From the NCBI GenBank assembly GCA_021815065.1, contig JAKAHI010000042.1:1-8522 (forward strand): 8,522 bases of DNA, written 5' to 3'. The notes under the pieces are model-generated. The model made no database searches. It was not told the origin of the DNA and saw nothing but the letters and a program-made list of their open reading frames with translations. Made by a program: the position numbers and the translations under genes. Source of the DNA: a bacterium (GTDB taxonomy: Bacteria; JAMCPX01). The stretch's first letter is position 1, and each line of letters begins with the position of its first letter. Below, in pieces: positions 1-6,501 of this stretch.

Positions 1-80
1 ATCTCTGTGCTTGGCCTTACCGCGACATCAAACTTCTCGCTACTTACATCAATTCCTACATAAATCCCTTGATTTCTCAT
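1..80 (-). CDS. IS110-family recombinase, N-terminal part (cut by window edge)
   Basis: Only the first 26 codons are inside the window, read leftwards from an ATG at 80. They give a start like MRNQGIYVGIDVSSEKFDVA, which matches the first 26 residues of the full IS110 recombinase at 6689-7651 at 16 of 26 positions. The GIDVSS stretch carries the first acidic residue (Asp11) of the DEDD RuvC-like active site of this family. An AAAGGAG ribosome binding site lies 10 nt before the ATG, in the same place as in the second copy, which supports this start. The protein would be a DNA recombinase that moves its element with the help of an RNA. Whether the rest of the gene is intact cannot be seen. It is a relative of copy B, not an identical recent duplicate. 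Confidence 0.85.
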   Translation of the reverse strand, partial: MRNQGIYVGIDVSSEKFDVAVRPSTE

Positions 81-112
81 ACTTTAAATTCTCCTTTCTT
101 ATATTTTCTCTT

Positions 113-247
113 TTCACCCTGCCTTGCAAAATACGGGCTCTTTGTCCCAAGCAACTGTTCGGGTTCTTAAGAGATACGAGCGTAACGACCCATGCTCCCT
201 TACGGGCTTGCTGTCCCACGGGTAAAACGGTCTGTCACGCTCTACCA
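113..247 (-). ncRNA. Candidate IS110 bridge RNA (seekRNA), copy A
   Basis: IS110-group elements encode a guide RNA between the outer left end and the recombinase start, read in the same direction as the recombinase. This leader contains a 12-bp stem with one bulged A, pairing 229-241 with 179-190. The matching stem in copy B (7798-7810 with 7749-7760) keeps its pairing through two compensatory changes (G-C for A-T, C-G for T-A) and one G-T/G-C exchange. Between the arms is a 38-nt loop that differs from copy B. Closer to the recombinase, 134-163 is identical in both copies. The true 5' and 3' ends are unknown. Function is inferred from position and from covariation seen by eye. Confidence 0.6.
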
Positions 248-297
248 TTTTCTCCTTATAGCTTATATTTACCATAGTGGAGTTATACAAGGGTACT

Positions 298-648
298 ATG
301 AGAAAAGGTATTCGATATTTTACGATATTTATATCCATATCATCAACTGTTGTTTCTCTTACAACAGCAAATTACAAAAACTTTTCACAGAATAAAGCAA
401 TGGATATGTGGATTATAATAACTCTTGCTTTCGCTATATTTGGTATGCTTTTAACACAAGCGATCTCAGTGTCTCAAGAAAAAGATATTTATAAAGAAAA
501 ACTATTTGATATTTTTAATTTTTTAATGTCTATATCTGATCCATTGAGAAAAAGTGTTTGTGAACAAATAGATCAACATCTTACATATTTAAGTAATACT
601 AAAGTATTATTACGAAAATATTTAAAAAAAATGAAACAAATAAATTTA
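298..648 (+). pseudogene. Small membrane protein gene, 3' end cut by IS4 insertion
   Basis: About 117 codons from an ATG at 298 belong to the original gene; the reading frame then runs into the end of the IS4 element, which adds six foreign residues and a stop at 667-669. The protein has two hydrophobic stretches, residues about 6-24 and 37-57, followed by a charged, probably cytoplasmic, helical part rich in Lys and Glu. A GTG at 277 in the same frame is an alternative start, but it lies inside the IS110 end and has no ribosome binding site. The ATG at 298 has AAGGG four nt upstream, a weak site partly supplied by the IS110 end. The gene is much more AT-rich than the operon to its right. I do not recognise the family. 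A possible continuation is at 1978-2037. Confidence 0.45.
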
Positions 649-668
649 TCACTGCTGTCCCAATGTTA
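647..668 (+). repeat. Left terminal inverted repeat of the IS4 element
   Basis: It starts TATCACTGCTGTCCCAATGT and pairs with 1956-1977 at 18 of 22 positions. It contains the transposase stop codon on the minus strand. Confidence 0.8.
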
Positions 669-1832
669 AGCAAATAAATTCAACCGGTTAAGCATACCGT
701 CATCCTGTTCTTCATAGTCTACACCCATAAGTGCCTGTGAGATTGGAGTTTTCTCAAAAAGTGTTACGCTCAAAATCTGTAGAATGGTATAAAGGCTGTG
801 TTCCAGGTTTAATCGTTTCTTTATAATAGACACGAGGACATAAACCGAGATTGCAATCCATATCTGAGTTTTGACTGCATTGTCCGTAGTACCATAGAAG
901 GCTTTGATCCTCAGATGTTGTTTTATCCATTTGAAAAACAGTTCTATCTGCCAGCGGCATTTATAAAGCTGGGTGATTGTCAATGCAGGTAGAGTGAAAT
1001 TGTTGCTCAAAAAAATGATGCGTCTGTTGTTTTCTGTATCGAAGAAACGAATCCGACGCAGATACTCCGGATAATCTTTTCTTGCATAAAAACCTTTGAG
1101 CCTGATAACTTGGTCGGATTGTACCCCTGTGGTTTTGTCAATATGCTGAGAATAAAGGCGCTGAAAACTAAAATTGCTTTTGGCACGTGTTACAAAGAAT
1201 GCAGAGGATTGCTGCATCCGGTAAAGGCGGGTAAAATCCAAATAGCCACGATCCATGATGTAGATCGCACCAGCTTCCATAATAAGCTCATCAAGCATGG
1301 TTACCTCATGGACTTTACCGTGTGTTATCTTGATTACAGTAGGAATATTGCCGCGTAAATCCAAAAGCGTGTGCATTTTTACAGCACCTTTGCCTTTGCG
1401 GAATTTCGCCCAGGGAAACAAGGAAAGGTACAGGTCGATAATAGTGGCGTCAAGGGCATACGCTGTTTGATTGAGTTCCAACCCGAAATCATCATTGGTG
1501 TACAGACTTCTTGCAGTGTGGATGAGCACCTGGGCAAAGTCAGCATAGATACGCCAATCACGGGTTTCATTCGCATGTGCCAGTGTATTGCGTGATACTT
1601 TGCCTCGTATGCCCATATGATAAAGCTTGTGTCCTGTTCCTCTCAGGCATGCCTCAATATCCCTCAGACTTTCCCGATAGGTCAGTTGAGCAAATGCCAT
1701 GCAGCAATATTGATCCCAGCATGAAAAACTCTTTACTTTATAATTGCCCTGATAGCGTTCAACGCATTTACGAAACTCATAAGCTGGCACGTAATCCATA
1801 AGCTGAGAAAAAATCGTTGTTCCTATATTCAT
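666..1832 (-). CDS. IS4-family DDE transposase
   Basis: A 388-residue transposase that cuts and rejoins the ends of its own element. Catalytic residues can be picked out: Asp128 in the ALDAT segment, Asp194 in MDRGY, and Glu297 in the IS4 signature Y-(2)-R-(3)-E-(6)-K, here Tyr290, Arg293, Glu297 and Lys304. The first 75 or so residues (MNIGTTIFSQLMDYVP, then CMAFAQLTYRESLRDIE) look like the DUF4372-type N-terminal domain common in one IS4 group. The ATG at 1832 is chosen because an AAAAGGAG site lies 7 nt upstream; an in-frame ATG at 1859 would add nine residues and has no such site. The reading frame is unbroken and all key residues are present, so the enzyme is probably functional. It reads opposite to the gene it interrupts. 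Confidence 0.92.
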   Translation of the reverse strand: MNIGTTIFSQLMDYVPAYEFRKCVERYQGNYKVKSFSCWDQYCCMAFAQLTYRESLRDIEACLRGTGHKLYHMGIRGKVSRNTLAHANETRDWRIYADFAQVLIHTARSLYTNDDFGLELNQTAYALDATIIDLYLSLFPWAKFRKGKGAVKMHTLLDLRGNIPTVIKITHGKVHEVTMLDELIMEAGAIYIMDRGYLDFTRLYRMQQSSAFFVTRAKSNFSFQRLYSQHIDKTTGVQSDQVIRLKGFYARKDYPEYLRRIRFFDTENNRRIIFLSNNFTLPALTITQLYKCRWQIELFFKWIKQHLRIKAFYGTTDNAVKTQIWIAISVYVLVSIIKKRLNLEHSLYTILQILSVTLFEKTPISQALMGVDYEEQDDGMLNRLNLFA

Positions 1833-1955
1833 GAGCCATCTCCTTTTGCACTGCTGCAAAAGTATGGCTTAAAAGCTTTTTCAAATTCAAATCGATAAAA
1901 TATATTTTGACTAATTTACCTTTTGGCTTCAACAGGTTACTATGTTTTAATAAGT

Positions 1956-1977
1956 AGACGTTGGGACAGTAGTGATA
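1956..1977 (-). repeat. Right terminal inverted repeat of the IS4 element
   Basis: Read on the minus strand it starts TATCACTACTGTCCCAACGT, matching the left repeat at 647-668 except at four positions. Confidence 0.8.
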
Positions 1978-2037
1978 CCTTATAACACTTTAGGTGCGGG
2001 GGCTATGGATAAATTGGGCTATAAATATTTGGCATAA
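1978..2037 (+). pseudogene. Possible C-terminal tail of the IS4-split membrane protein gene
   Basis: Directly after the IS4 element a 19-codon reading frame (PYNTLGAGAMDKLGYKYLA) ends in TAA at 2035-2037. It is in frame with the gene cut at about 648 if the element is removed without a target duplication, so it may be the missing tail. The evidence is only frame and position. The sequence could instead belong to the left end of the IS1595-type remnant that follows. Confidence 0.25.
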
Positions 2038-2085
2038 TATCCAACATCAAATAAAAGTTTTACCAAAAGAATTAAAAATATAAAT

Positions 2086-2208
2086 ATGGCTACTTTTCCT
2101 CACATACGCACAGTCATTGACTTCATGCGGTACTTCAATACCGATGATAAGTGTCTTGCATACATCGTTGATCTTAAATTCGGTGAGGATGGCTGGGAAT
2201 GCCGATGA
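2086..2208 (+). pseudogene. IS1595-family transposase remnant (zinc-ribbon N terminus)
   Basis: Forty codons from an ATG at 2086 read like MATFPHIRTVIDFMRYFNTD followed by DKCLAYIVDLKFGEDGWECR, then a TGA. This resembles the start of IS1595-type transposases, where a short helical segment leads to a zinc ribbon (CxxC pairs). Only the first cysteine of the ribbon remains; the rest of the ribbon and the whole DDE domain are missing. The break falls just before the 67-nt repeat at 2252. It is a dead fragment. The family call rests on my memory of the N-terminal pattern. Confidence 0.5.
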
Positions 2209-2251
2209 TGCATATAAAGGTCTGAGTCGGTGTGTGACTTTGCAGGGGCAC

Positions 2252-2318
2252 CTCTCCTCTGAGGAGAGGGCCGGGTGAGGTCTTCTGACGTGACATGCTT
2301 CAGCGTTTGTCAACGATG
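2252..2318 (+). repeat. 67-nt dispersed repeat, copy 1 (downstream of operon)
   Basis: This aligns without gaps to 6292-6358, with 54 of 67 positions identical by hand count. It begins with a self-complementary stretch (CTCTCCTC and GAGGAGAG) able to fold into a tight hairpin, and later shares ATGCTTCAGC. It lies 23 nt beyond the operon's last stop codon. There is no T-run after the hairpin on the minus strand, so it is not a textbook terminator, though the fold could still slow or stop transcription. Confidence 0.7.
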
Positions 2319-2341
2319 CAGCCCTGCCTCCAGTTTCTTCC

Positions 2342-4450
2342 TTACCTCGGGGTTGCATCCGGCAGACCGCCGTCTACCGGGATGGTTGCGCCGGTTGTTG
2401 GCGTCTGACGAGTTGCAAAGTATAATACCGCCCTGCCAACGTGGGCTGCCGTTATTTTTGCCTTGAGCAGATTGCGGCTTTGATAATATTCCTCAAGACC
2501 CTTCTCATCTAAGCCTCTTGCGCGCATACGATCAGGCCCGACTTCGGCCCATAGTCCGGATTTGCGCTTGTCATGGGCAAACACCGCATCCGGAGCCACC
2601 ATATTGACGCGCACACCGCTCTCTGCAAGTTCCAGGCTGGCGATACGAGCCAGTTGGTGTGCCGCTGCCTTCGTAGCGCTATATGCCCCGAATTTTGCTC
2701 CGGGGGCAAAAACATTCTTGGTCGATATCAAAATAATGTCCCCTCCTGTTTTCTGAACCTTAAAATGCCGCGCGGCCCGGGAAAGTATATGAAGTGTTCC
2801 TTCAACGTTTACCCGTTCCATTCTCTGAAAGGTTTTCGGATCCATATCTGCAAGTGATGACACATGCGCTATGCCGGCATTAGCCACCACCAGATCAATG
2901 CCGCCCCAGGTTTGAATGGTCTGATCAAAACCTTTAGCCACAGACTCCGCATCTGTCACATCAAGGGGAACAGCAATGACTCGCTCCCCATACGTTGATT
3001 TCAACTCATTCACCAATGAGTCCAGATTATCACCCGGCAGATCGGTAACAGCCACATGACATCCATTTTCAAGCAGTGCCTGACAAATCCCGGACCCGAT
3101 TGCCCCTGCGGCACCGGTAATCAGCGCTACCGAGCGTTGTAAAGGAAGTTTATCTTCCCGGTCAAGTTTGGCATGTTGCAGGCTGAAGTATTCCATATCG
3201 AAGAGATGTTCTTCACTCAATCCTTCATACCTTCCGCTTGCCGCGATCTTCGTTTTAACAGCCAGAGTCTGGGCAGTGATATCTCTGGCTATTCCGGCAT
3301 CCACAACATCCTTACCTGCGCATATTGCTCCCAGTCCCGGCATGAGAATCACCCGCGGCCTGGAATCAAAACGTCTGAGTCCGGGTTTCATTTTTTTGGA
3401 ATGCCGTTCGAAATACGCATCATATTGCTTCGCATATTCAGTTATTGCAGCAGAGATTTGTTCCCTCAGCTTGTCGTCATCTTCGTATTGCGGGGCGTCA
3501 AGCCACAGCGGAAGGGCCTTGGTTCTGATGAGGTGGTCAGAGGTCAGGGGAGGTGTCAATGCAATTTCTTTCCCCCGGTCTGAATCAACAAGGTTGAGTA
3601 CTTCTTTTGTTATCAGCGATTGCAGGATAAAACGCTGATATGGCCAATCAGCATTTTCGGTGGGTAGAGCCAGCAATCCCCTGAGAATTGACGCCACCTT
3701 CAGATATCTTCCTTCTGCTGTTGCGCGAGATGTGGTAATCCTCGTTTTCAAGGGGTTCGTTCCTTTCCTGGCCGAATACTCCTCTGCCCTGGTCACCAGT
3801 TCAATAGTACGTTGATAAGATTCACGCGCCGTCCCGCCCCAAGTGAGCAATCCATGTTTCATCAAGACCATGCCCTTACTCTTGGGGAAGGCTTCAAAGG
3901 CCGTCGCTGCGGCTTTGGCCAGCGCAAATCCAGGTTTCACATATTCCAGGATAATTACATCCCCGCCCAGTGCATCCCGGACGATCCTTTCTCCATCAGG
4001 CTGATTCGTCAGGGCAAGTATGGCATCCGCATGAGTGTGATCAATGTATTTTTGGGGAATAAAGGCGTGCATCAGTGCTTCGATTGATGGTGTTGCCGCT
4101 TGAGCGTCAAAGAGATGTGTCCGTAGTTCATTAACCATGGTCTCGTCAGCAAGCTCCGGCAGGGTTCGTAACTGTTGCAGGTATTCAAGGTTCAGCCCGG
4201 AATGTCCTCCGGGTTCAATAGTTGCAAGCCTATGTCCCGAAGCCTTGACGAAGATGGCGGGTGTGGGTTTACCGAGGATATTGGTGAATATTCCCTTGAC
4301 CGATGTGTTTCCCCCTCCGTGAAGCACAAGTTCTTTTTCCGCTCCGATCAACTGGGACGTGTAGGTCCTGAGAGCCAGATCCTCTCCCCATTGTCCCTTG
4401 TATTTGGCAATGAATTCAGATACCCTGGTTTCCGACCATTTGTTTTCCAT
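2342..4450 (-). CDS. Bifunctional class II aldolase / short-chain dehydrogenase
   Basis: A 702-residue fusion, the normal size for this family. Residues about 20-230 form a class II aldolase/adducin domain with the GGGNTS phosphate-binding loop (45-50), zinc-ligand histidines in HTH (138 and 140) and KHG (199), and an acidic candidate at Glu169. Residues about 438-698 form a short-chain dehydrogenase with TGAAGAIG (445-452), NAG (524-526), and the catalytic Ser576, Tyr590 and Lys594. Asp470 at the end of the second strand suggests NAD rather than NADP. The best-known relatives cleave L-rhamnulose 1-phosphate to dihydroxyacetone phosphate and lactaldehyde, then oxidise the aldehyde. The real substrate here is not known, and no other rhamnose genes are present. 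The ATG at 4450 has AGGA six nt upstream, overlapping the stop of the preceding gene eight bp away, so translation is probably coupled. It is likely a soluble cytoplasmic enzyme. Confidence 0.9.
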   Translation of the reverse strand: MENKWSETRVSEFIAKYKGQWGEDLALRTYTSQLIGAEKELVLHGGGNTSVKGIFTNILGKPTPAIFVKASGHRLATIEPGGHSGLNLEYLQQLRTLPELADETMVNELRTHLFDAQAATPSIEALMHAFIPQKYIDHTHADAILALTNQPDGERIVRDALGGDVIILEYVKPGFALAKAAATAFEAFPKSKGMVLMKHGLLTWGGTARESYQRTIELVTRAEEYSARKGTNPLKTRITTSRATAEGRYLKVASILRGLLALPTENADWPYQRFILQSLITKEVLNLVDSDRGKEIALTPPLTSDHLIRTKALPLWLDAPQYEDDDKLREQISAAITEYAKQYDAYFERHSKKMKPGLRRFDSRPRVILMPGLGAICAGKDVVDAGIARDITAQTLAVKTKIAASGRYEGLSEEHLFDMEYFSLQHAKLDREDKLPLQRSVALITGAAGAIGSGICQALLENGCHVAVTDLPGDNLDSLVNELKSTYGERVIAVPLDVTDAESVAKGFDQTIQTWGGIDLVVANAGIAHVSSLADMDPKTFQRMERVNVEGTLHILSRAARHFKVQKTGGDIILISTKNVFAPGAKFGAYSATKAAAHQLARIASLELAESGVRVNMVAPDAVFAHDKRKSGLWAEVGPDRMRARGLDEKGLEEYYQSRNLLKAKITAAHVGRAVLYFATRQTPTTGATIPVDGGLPDATPR

Positions 4451-4458
4451 CGAACTTC

Positions 4459-5181
4459 CTAATTTGCCGGCAACTTTAACGCATTCAGCATGAAGCGTGC
4501 ATTTTCCAACAAAGTCTTTCCGTCGAATAGAGCGCTTCCACTCACCACGAGGTCAGCGCCCATTTGGGCGATCGCAGCGATATTGTCACGTTTTACACCA
4601 CCGTCAATACAGAGCAAGGTCTCTTTATGTGCAGCCGACACCATTTCCTTCAGTTGAGCGAATCTGCTCCCGGTGGAATCCATGAAGGTCTGCCCTCTCA
4701 CGGCCGGATCTACAGCCAGGACGACAATCATCTCAACATCATCGAGCAAGGGTTCAATGACCTTAACCGGTGTACCGGGATTGAGTGCGACGCCCCGGAT
4801 GAGCCCTCTGTCCGGGTCGTTCTTATTTTCCATCGTTCCGAGTTCCCGGAGAAGGGGACGGATGTCTTTGCAAGATTCCACATGGACAGTGATGATATCG
4901 GCGCCGGCATCAACATAATCCTTCACTTTTACCTGTGGATCCTGAATCATCAGGTGAACATCCTTGAGTAAAGACGTTTTCACGGCCCTTATGAACACAG
5001 GTCCCGTTGTCATCATGGGAACGAAACGCCCGTCCATAACATCAAAATGGACCGCTTTTATACCTGTCCCTTCAAGCAAAGCCAGCTCGGAGCTCAGATG
5101 CATCAGGTCAGCCGATAGAATCCCGGCACTGATGGTCGGTGAAGATGCACGCAGAAGAGAGAAGGCTTTATTGGCTGACAC
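4459..5181 (-). CDS. Ribulose-phosphate 3-epimerase family protein, LsrE-like
   Basis: A 240-residue TIM-barrel protein of the Rpe family, which interconverts ribulose 5-phosphate and xylulose 5-phosphate using a bound metal. The expected metal ligands are visible: His45 and Asp47 in HFDVMDG, His76 in DVHLM, and Asp193 in CIDGGV. Two sites differ from ordinary Rpe. The usual PSILS motif reads AGILS, so a glycine (Gly20) replaces the active-site serine, and the NPGFGGQ loop reads DPAVRGQ. As I recall it, the LsrE protein of the Salmonella lsr operon has a similar glycine and the same VVSGSALF ending. The start is GTG at 5181, with AGGA overlapping the stop of the LsrF-like gene 12 bp upstream. 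It may be a true epimerase or an epimerase-like enzyme acting on another phosphorylated sugar. Confidence 0.85.
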   Translation of the reverse strand: MSANKAFSLLRASSPTISAGILSADLMHLSSELALLEGTGIKAVHFDVMDGRFVPMMTTGPVFIRAVKTSLLKDVHLMIQDPQVKVKDYVDAGADIITVHVESCKDIRPLLRELGTMENKNDPDRGLIRGVALNPGTPVKVIEPLLDDVEMIVVLAVDPAVRGQTFMDSTGSRFAQLKEMVSAAHKETLLCIDGGVKRDNIAAIAQMGADLVVSGSALFDGKTLLENARFMLNALKLPAN

Positions 5182-5193
5182 AGTCTGTTTGTC

Positions 5194-6072
5194 CTATCTT
5201 CTTCTGAGAGTTTGATAGAGATCGTACGCTTCTTTGGGCTTCATGTTCTCATGAACGACTTTTCCCACTGCCTGGATCATTGCCGCCGGGGCCTCGCTTT
5301 GGAATATATTCCTTCCCATGTCAACCCCTGCTGCACCCTGCTGAATCGCATTGTAAGCCATCTTCAGGGCATCGAGTTCCGGAAGCTTCTTTCCACCGGC
5401 GATAACGATGGGGACCGGACAGGATGCCGTTACAGTCTCGAATCCCTCGTCAACATAGTAGGTCTTAACGTACGACGCTCCCAGTTCAGCACAGATTCTG
5501 GTTGCTAAACGCATATATTTAGCGTCCCGCGCCATCTCCTTGCCTACTGCCGTAACGCCGAGGACAGGAATACCATACCGGTTACCCATGTCCACCAGAC
5601 GGGTCATATTGTGTATGGACCTGGTTTCGTATTCGCCTCCGACAAATACCTGAACTGCAAGGGCAGCGACGTTCAAACGGATGGCATCTTCGATATCGAC
5701 GGCAATCTCCTCATTTGAGAGTTCTTTGAGTATGCTTGGCCCACCGCTTGCTCTCAGGACAATTCCTTTCGTGAAAGTTGGGGGTATGGTTGAACGCACT
5801 ATGCCACGGGTACACATGAGGGTGTCGGCGTAAGGGAGCAATGGTACAATGGTCACATCCACCCGCTCCAGTCCCGCCGTCGGCCCCAGAAAATAGCCGT
5901 GGTCGATTGCCAGCATCACTGCACGACCGGTCTCCGGACGAAATATATTCGACAGCCGGTTTTTCATCCCCCAGTCTAATGAGTTTGAACCTTTTAACCT
6001 GAACGGCTCGTTGTTCACGGGAATATCCAGGTGATAATTGTGCGTTTCTTGAATACTATCTTTGTCGGCCAT
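5194..6072 (-). CDS. lsrF: LsrF-like class I aldolase/thiolase (DhnA/DeoC family)
   Basis: A 292-residue cytoplasmic TIM-barrel enzyme that aligns almost without gaps to E. coli LsrF (291 residues), which transfers an acetyl group from 3-hydroxy-5-phosphonooxypentane-2,4-dione to CoA in AI-2 breakdown. Shared stretches include SLDWGM, LAIDHGYFLGP, LMCTRGI, VLRASG, CPVPIVIAGGKKLPE and GVDMGRNIFQS. The Schiff-base lysine falls at the same number, Lys203, in KTYY. I chose the ATG at 6072: AAGGAG lies seven nt upstream and the protein then starts MADKD, like LsrF (MADLD). An ATG directly before it (6075) is possible; an in-frame start at 6144 would sit at the predicted transcription start and is unlikely. 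It is first in the three-gene operon. The family call is firm, but the AI-2 role is open because the lsr kinase, transporter and repressor are not nearby. Confidence 0.88.
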   Translation of the reverse strand: MADKDSIQETHNYHLDIPVNNEPFRLKGSNSLDWGMKNRLSNIFRPETGRAVMLAIDHGYFLGPTAGLERVDVTIVPLLPYADTLMCTRGIVRSTIPPTFTKGIVLRASGGPSILKELSNEEIAVDIEDAIRLNVAALAVQVFVGGEYETRSIHNMTRLVDMGNRYGIPVLGVTAVGKEMARDAKYMRLATRICAELGASYVKTYYVDEGFETVTASCPVPIVIAGGKKLPELDALKMAYNAIQQGAAGVDMGRNIFQSEAPAAMIQAVGKVVHENMKPKEAYDLYQTLRRR

Positions 6073-6151
6073 CATTGGGCTCCTTTTTCTTAGTTTTATT
6101 ACTCTGCTTTTTACCGTCGCAAAAACCAGGTAAAATGTGTACAAATTATCA

Positions 6152-6179
6152 TTTATATTTTCAAAAGTGAGATTGTCAA
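6152..6179 (-). promoter_or_regulatory. Predicted sigma-70-type promoter of the lsrF-like operon
   Basis: On the minus strand a perfect TTGACA (-35, 6174-6179) is followed after 16 nt by TATAAA (-10, 6152-6157). Transcription would start near 6145 and leave a leader of about 70 nt before the ATG at 6072. No operator or riboswitch fold was obvious in that leader. Confidence 0.65.
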
Positions 6180-6238
6180 GATAATAAATAATTATTTGAT
6201 AGCCGGATAAAAATGGGTGAGGTTTTATTCTTTACACT

Positions 6239-6257
6239 CCCCCTTAAGATAAGGGGG
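6239..6257. repeat. GC-rich perfect hairpin upstream of the operon promoter
   Basis: CCCCCTTA and TAAGGGGG form an 8-bp perfect stem around a 3-nt loop. No T-run follows on either strand, so it is not an evident terminator. It looks like part of an intergenic repeat and lies about 60 nt upstream of the -35 box. Confidence 0.55.
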
Positions 6258-6291
6258 ATGAAGGGAGTTATGATTCATATTCTATCTTCCT

Positions 6292-6358
6292 CTCTCCTCT
6301 TAGGAAAGGGCGAGATGATGTATTCTGCCGTGGAATGCTTCAGCTTTTGTCAAAGGTG
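6292..6358 (+). repeat. 67-nt dispersed repeat, copy 2 (upstream of operon)
   Basis: The gap-free partner of 2252-2318, about 81% identical by hand count and in the same orientation. The two copies bracket the three-gene operon. No reading frame is shared, and the pattern of changes gives no sign of coding. Confidence 0.7.
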
Positions 6359-6377
6359 TACAGGCTGTTGAACGGGT

Positions 6378-6441
6378 GCTCGCCGCAATCCCCGCTATTT
6401 ATAGCGGCGGGGTACCCAAGCGGGGCTTGGGTCGGGCGAGC
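6378..6441. repeat. Predicted three-way-junction fold
   Basis: GCTCGCC (6378-6384) pairs with GGCGAGC (6435-6441) and closes around two perfect hairpins: CCGCTAT/ATAGCGG (6392-6398 with 6401-6407) and CCCAAGC/GCTTGGG (6415-6421 with 6425-6431). Each stem is 7 bp. A related but weaker arrangement lies at 8337-8391. It could be a structured transcript or a folded intergenic repeat; no function is assigned. Confidence 0.5.
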
Positions 6442-6468
6442 TATACGATTAATATATTCCATACCGAC

Positions 6469-6501
6469 GAAGAATCCACGCTGTTCACAGCGTGGTTCTT
6501 C
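6469..6501. repeat. 14-bp intergenic hairpin
   Basis: GAAGAA pairs with TTCTTC and CCACGCTG pairs with CAGCGTGG around a TTCA loop, with one bulged T at 6475. On the plus strand it is followed by an A-run, so as a terminator it would lack the usual T-run on either strand. Confidence 0.55.

Larger units (their letters stand above)
1..291 (-). mobile_element. IS110-family element copy A, left end (partial)
   Basis: This is the left end of an IS110-type element: recombinase start at 1-80 and about 210 nt of leader at 81-291 that aligns with the leader of copy B (7652-7861). Similarity stops just outside a shared CCTTGTAT (minus strand), so the outer end lies near 290-291. IS110 elements lack classical inverted repeats, and none is seen here. 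A CT dinucleotide at the edge, the type of core used by IS621, is compatible with this boundary but not proof of it. Confidence 0.75.
647..1977 (-). mobile_element. IS4-family insertion sequence, apparently complete
   Basis: The element is bounded by imperfect terminal inverted repeats: 647-668 reads TATCACTGCTGTCCCAATGT and onward, and the complement of 1956-1977 matches it at 18 of 22 positions. Its length of about 1.33 kb is normal for the family. It holds one transposase gene, whose stop codon (666-668) lies inside the left inverted repeat. I found no clear target-site duplication: the flanks ending in AAATTTA and starting with CCTTATA do not match. This may mean an old insertion or loss of one flank. 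Confidence 0.85.

Noticed and set aside
639..1990. Target-site duplication around the IS4 element.
   Set aside because: No equal words of 4 or more bases directly flank the two inverted repeats.
2047..2358. A 103-codon minus-strand frame overlapping the end of the aldolase gene.
   Set aside because: It crosses the aldolase 3' end, the 67-nt repeat and the antisense of the IS1595 remnant; no domain is visible.
3168..3638. A 156-codon plus-strand frame inside the aldolase/dehydrogenase gene.
   Set aside because: It lies opposite a well-supported gene and shows no domain; it is a by-product of that gene's codons.
6073..6144. A longer LsrF-like protein starting at 6144.
   Set aside because: It would begin right at the predicted transcription start, and alignment with LsrF starts at MADKD (6072).
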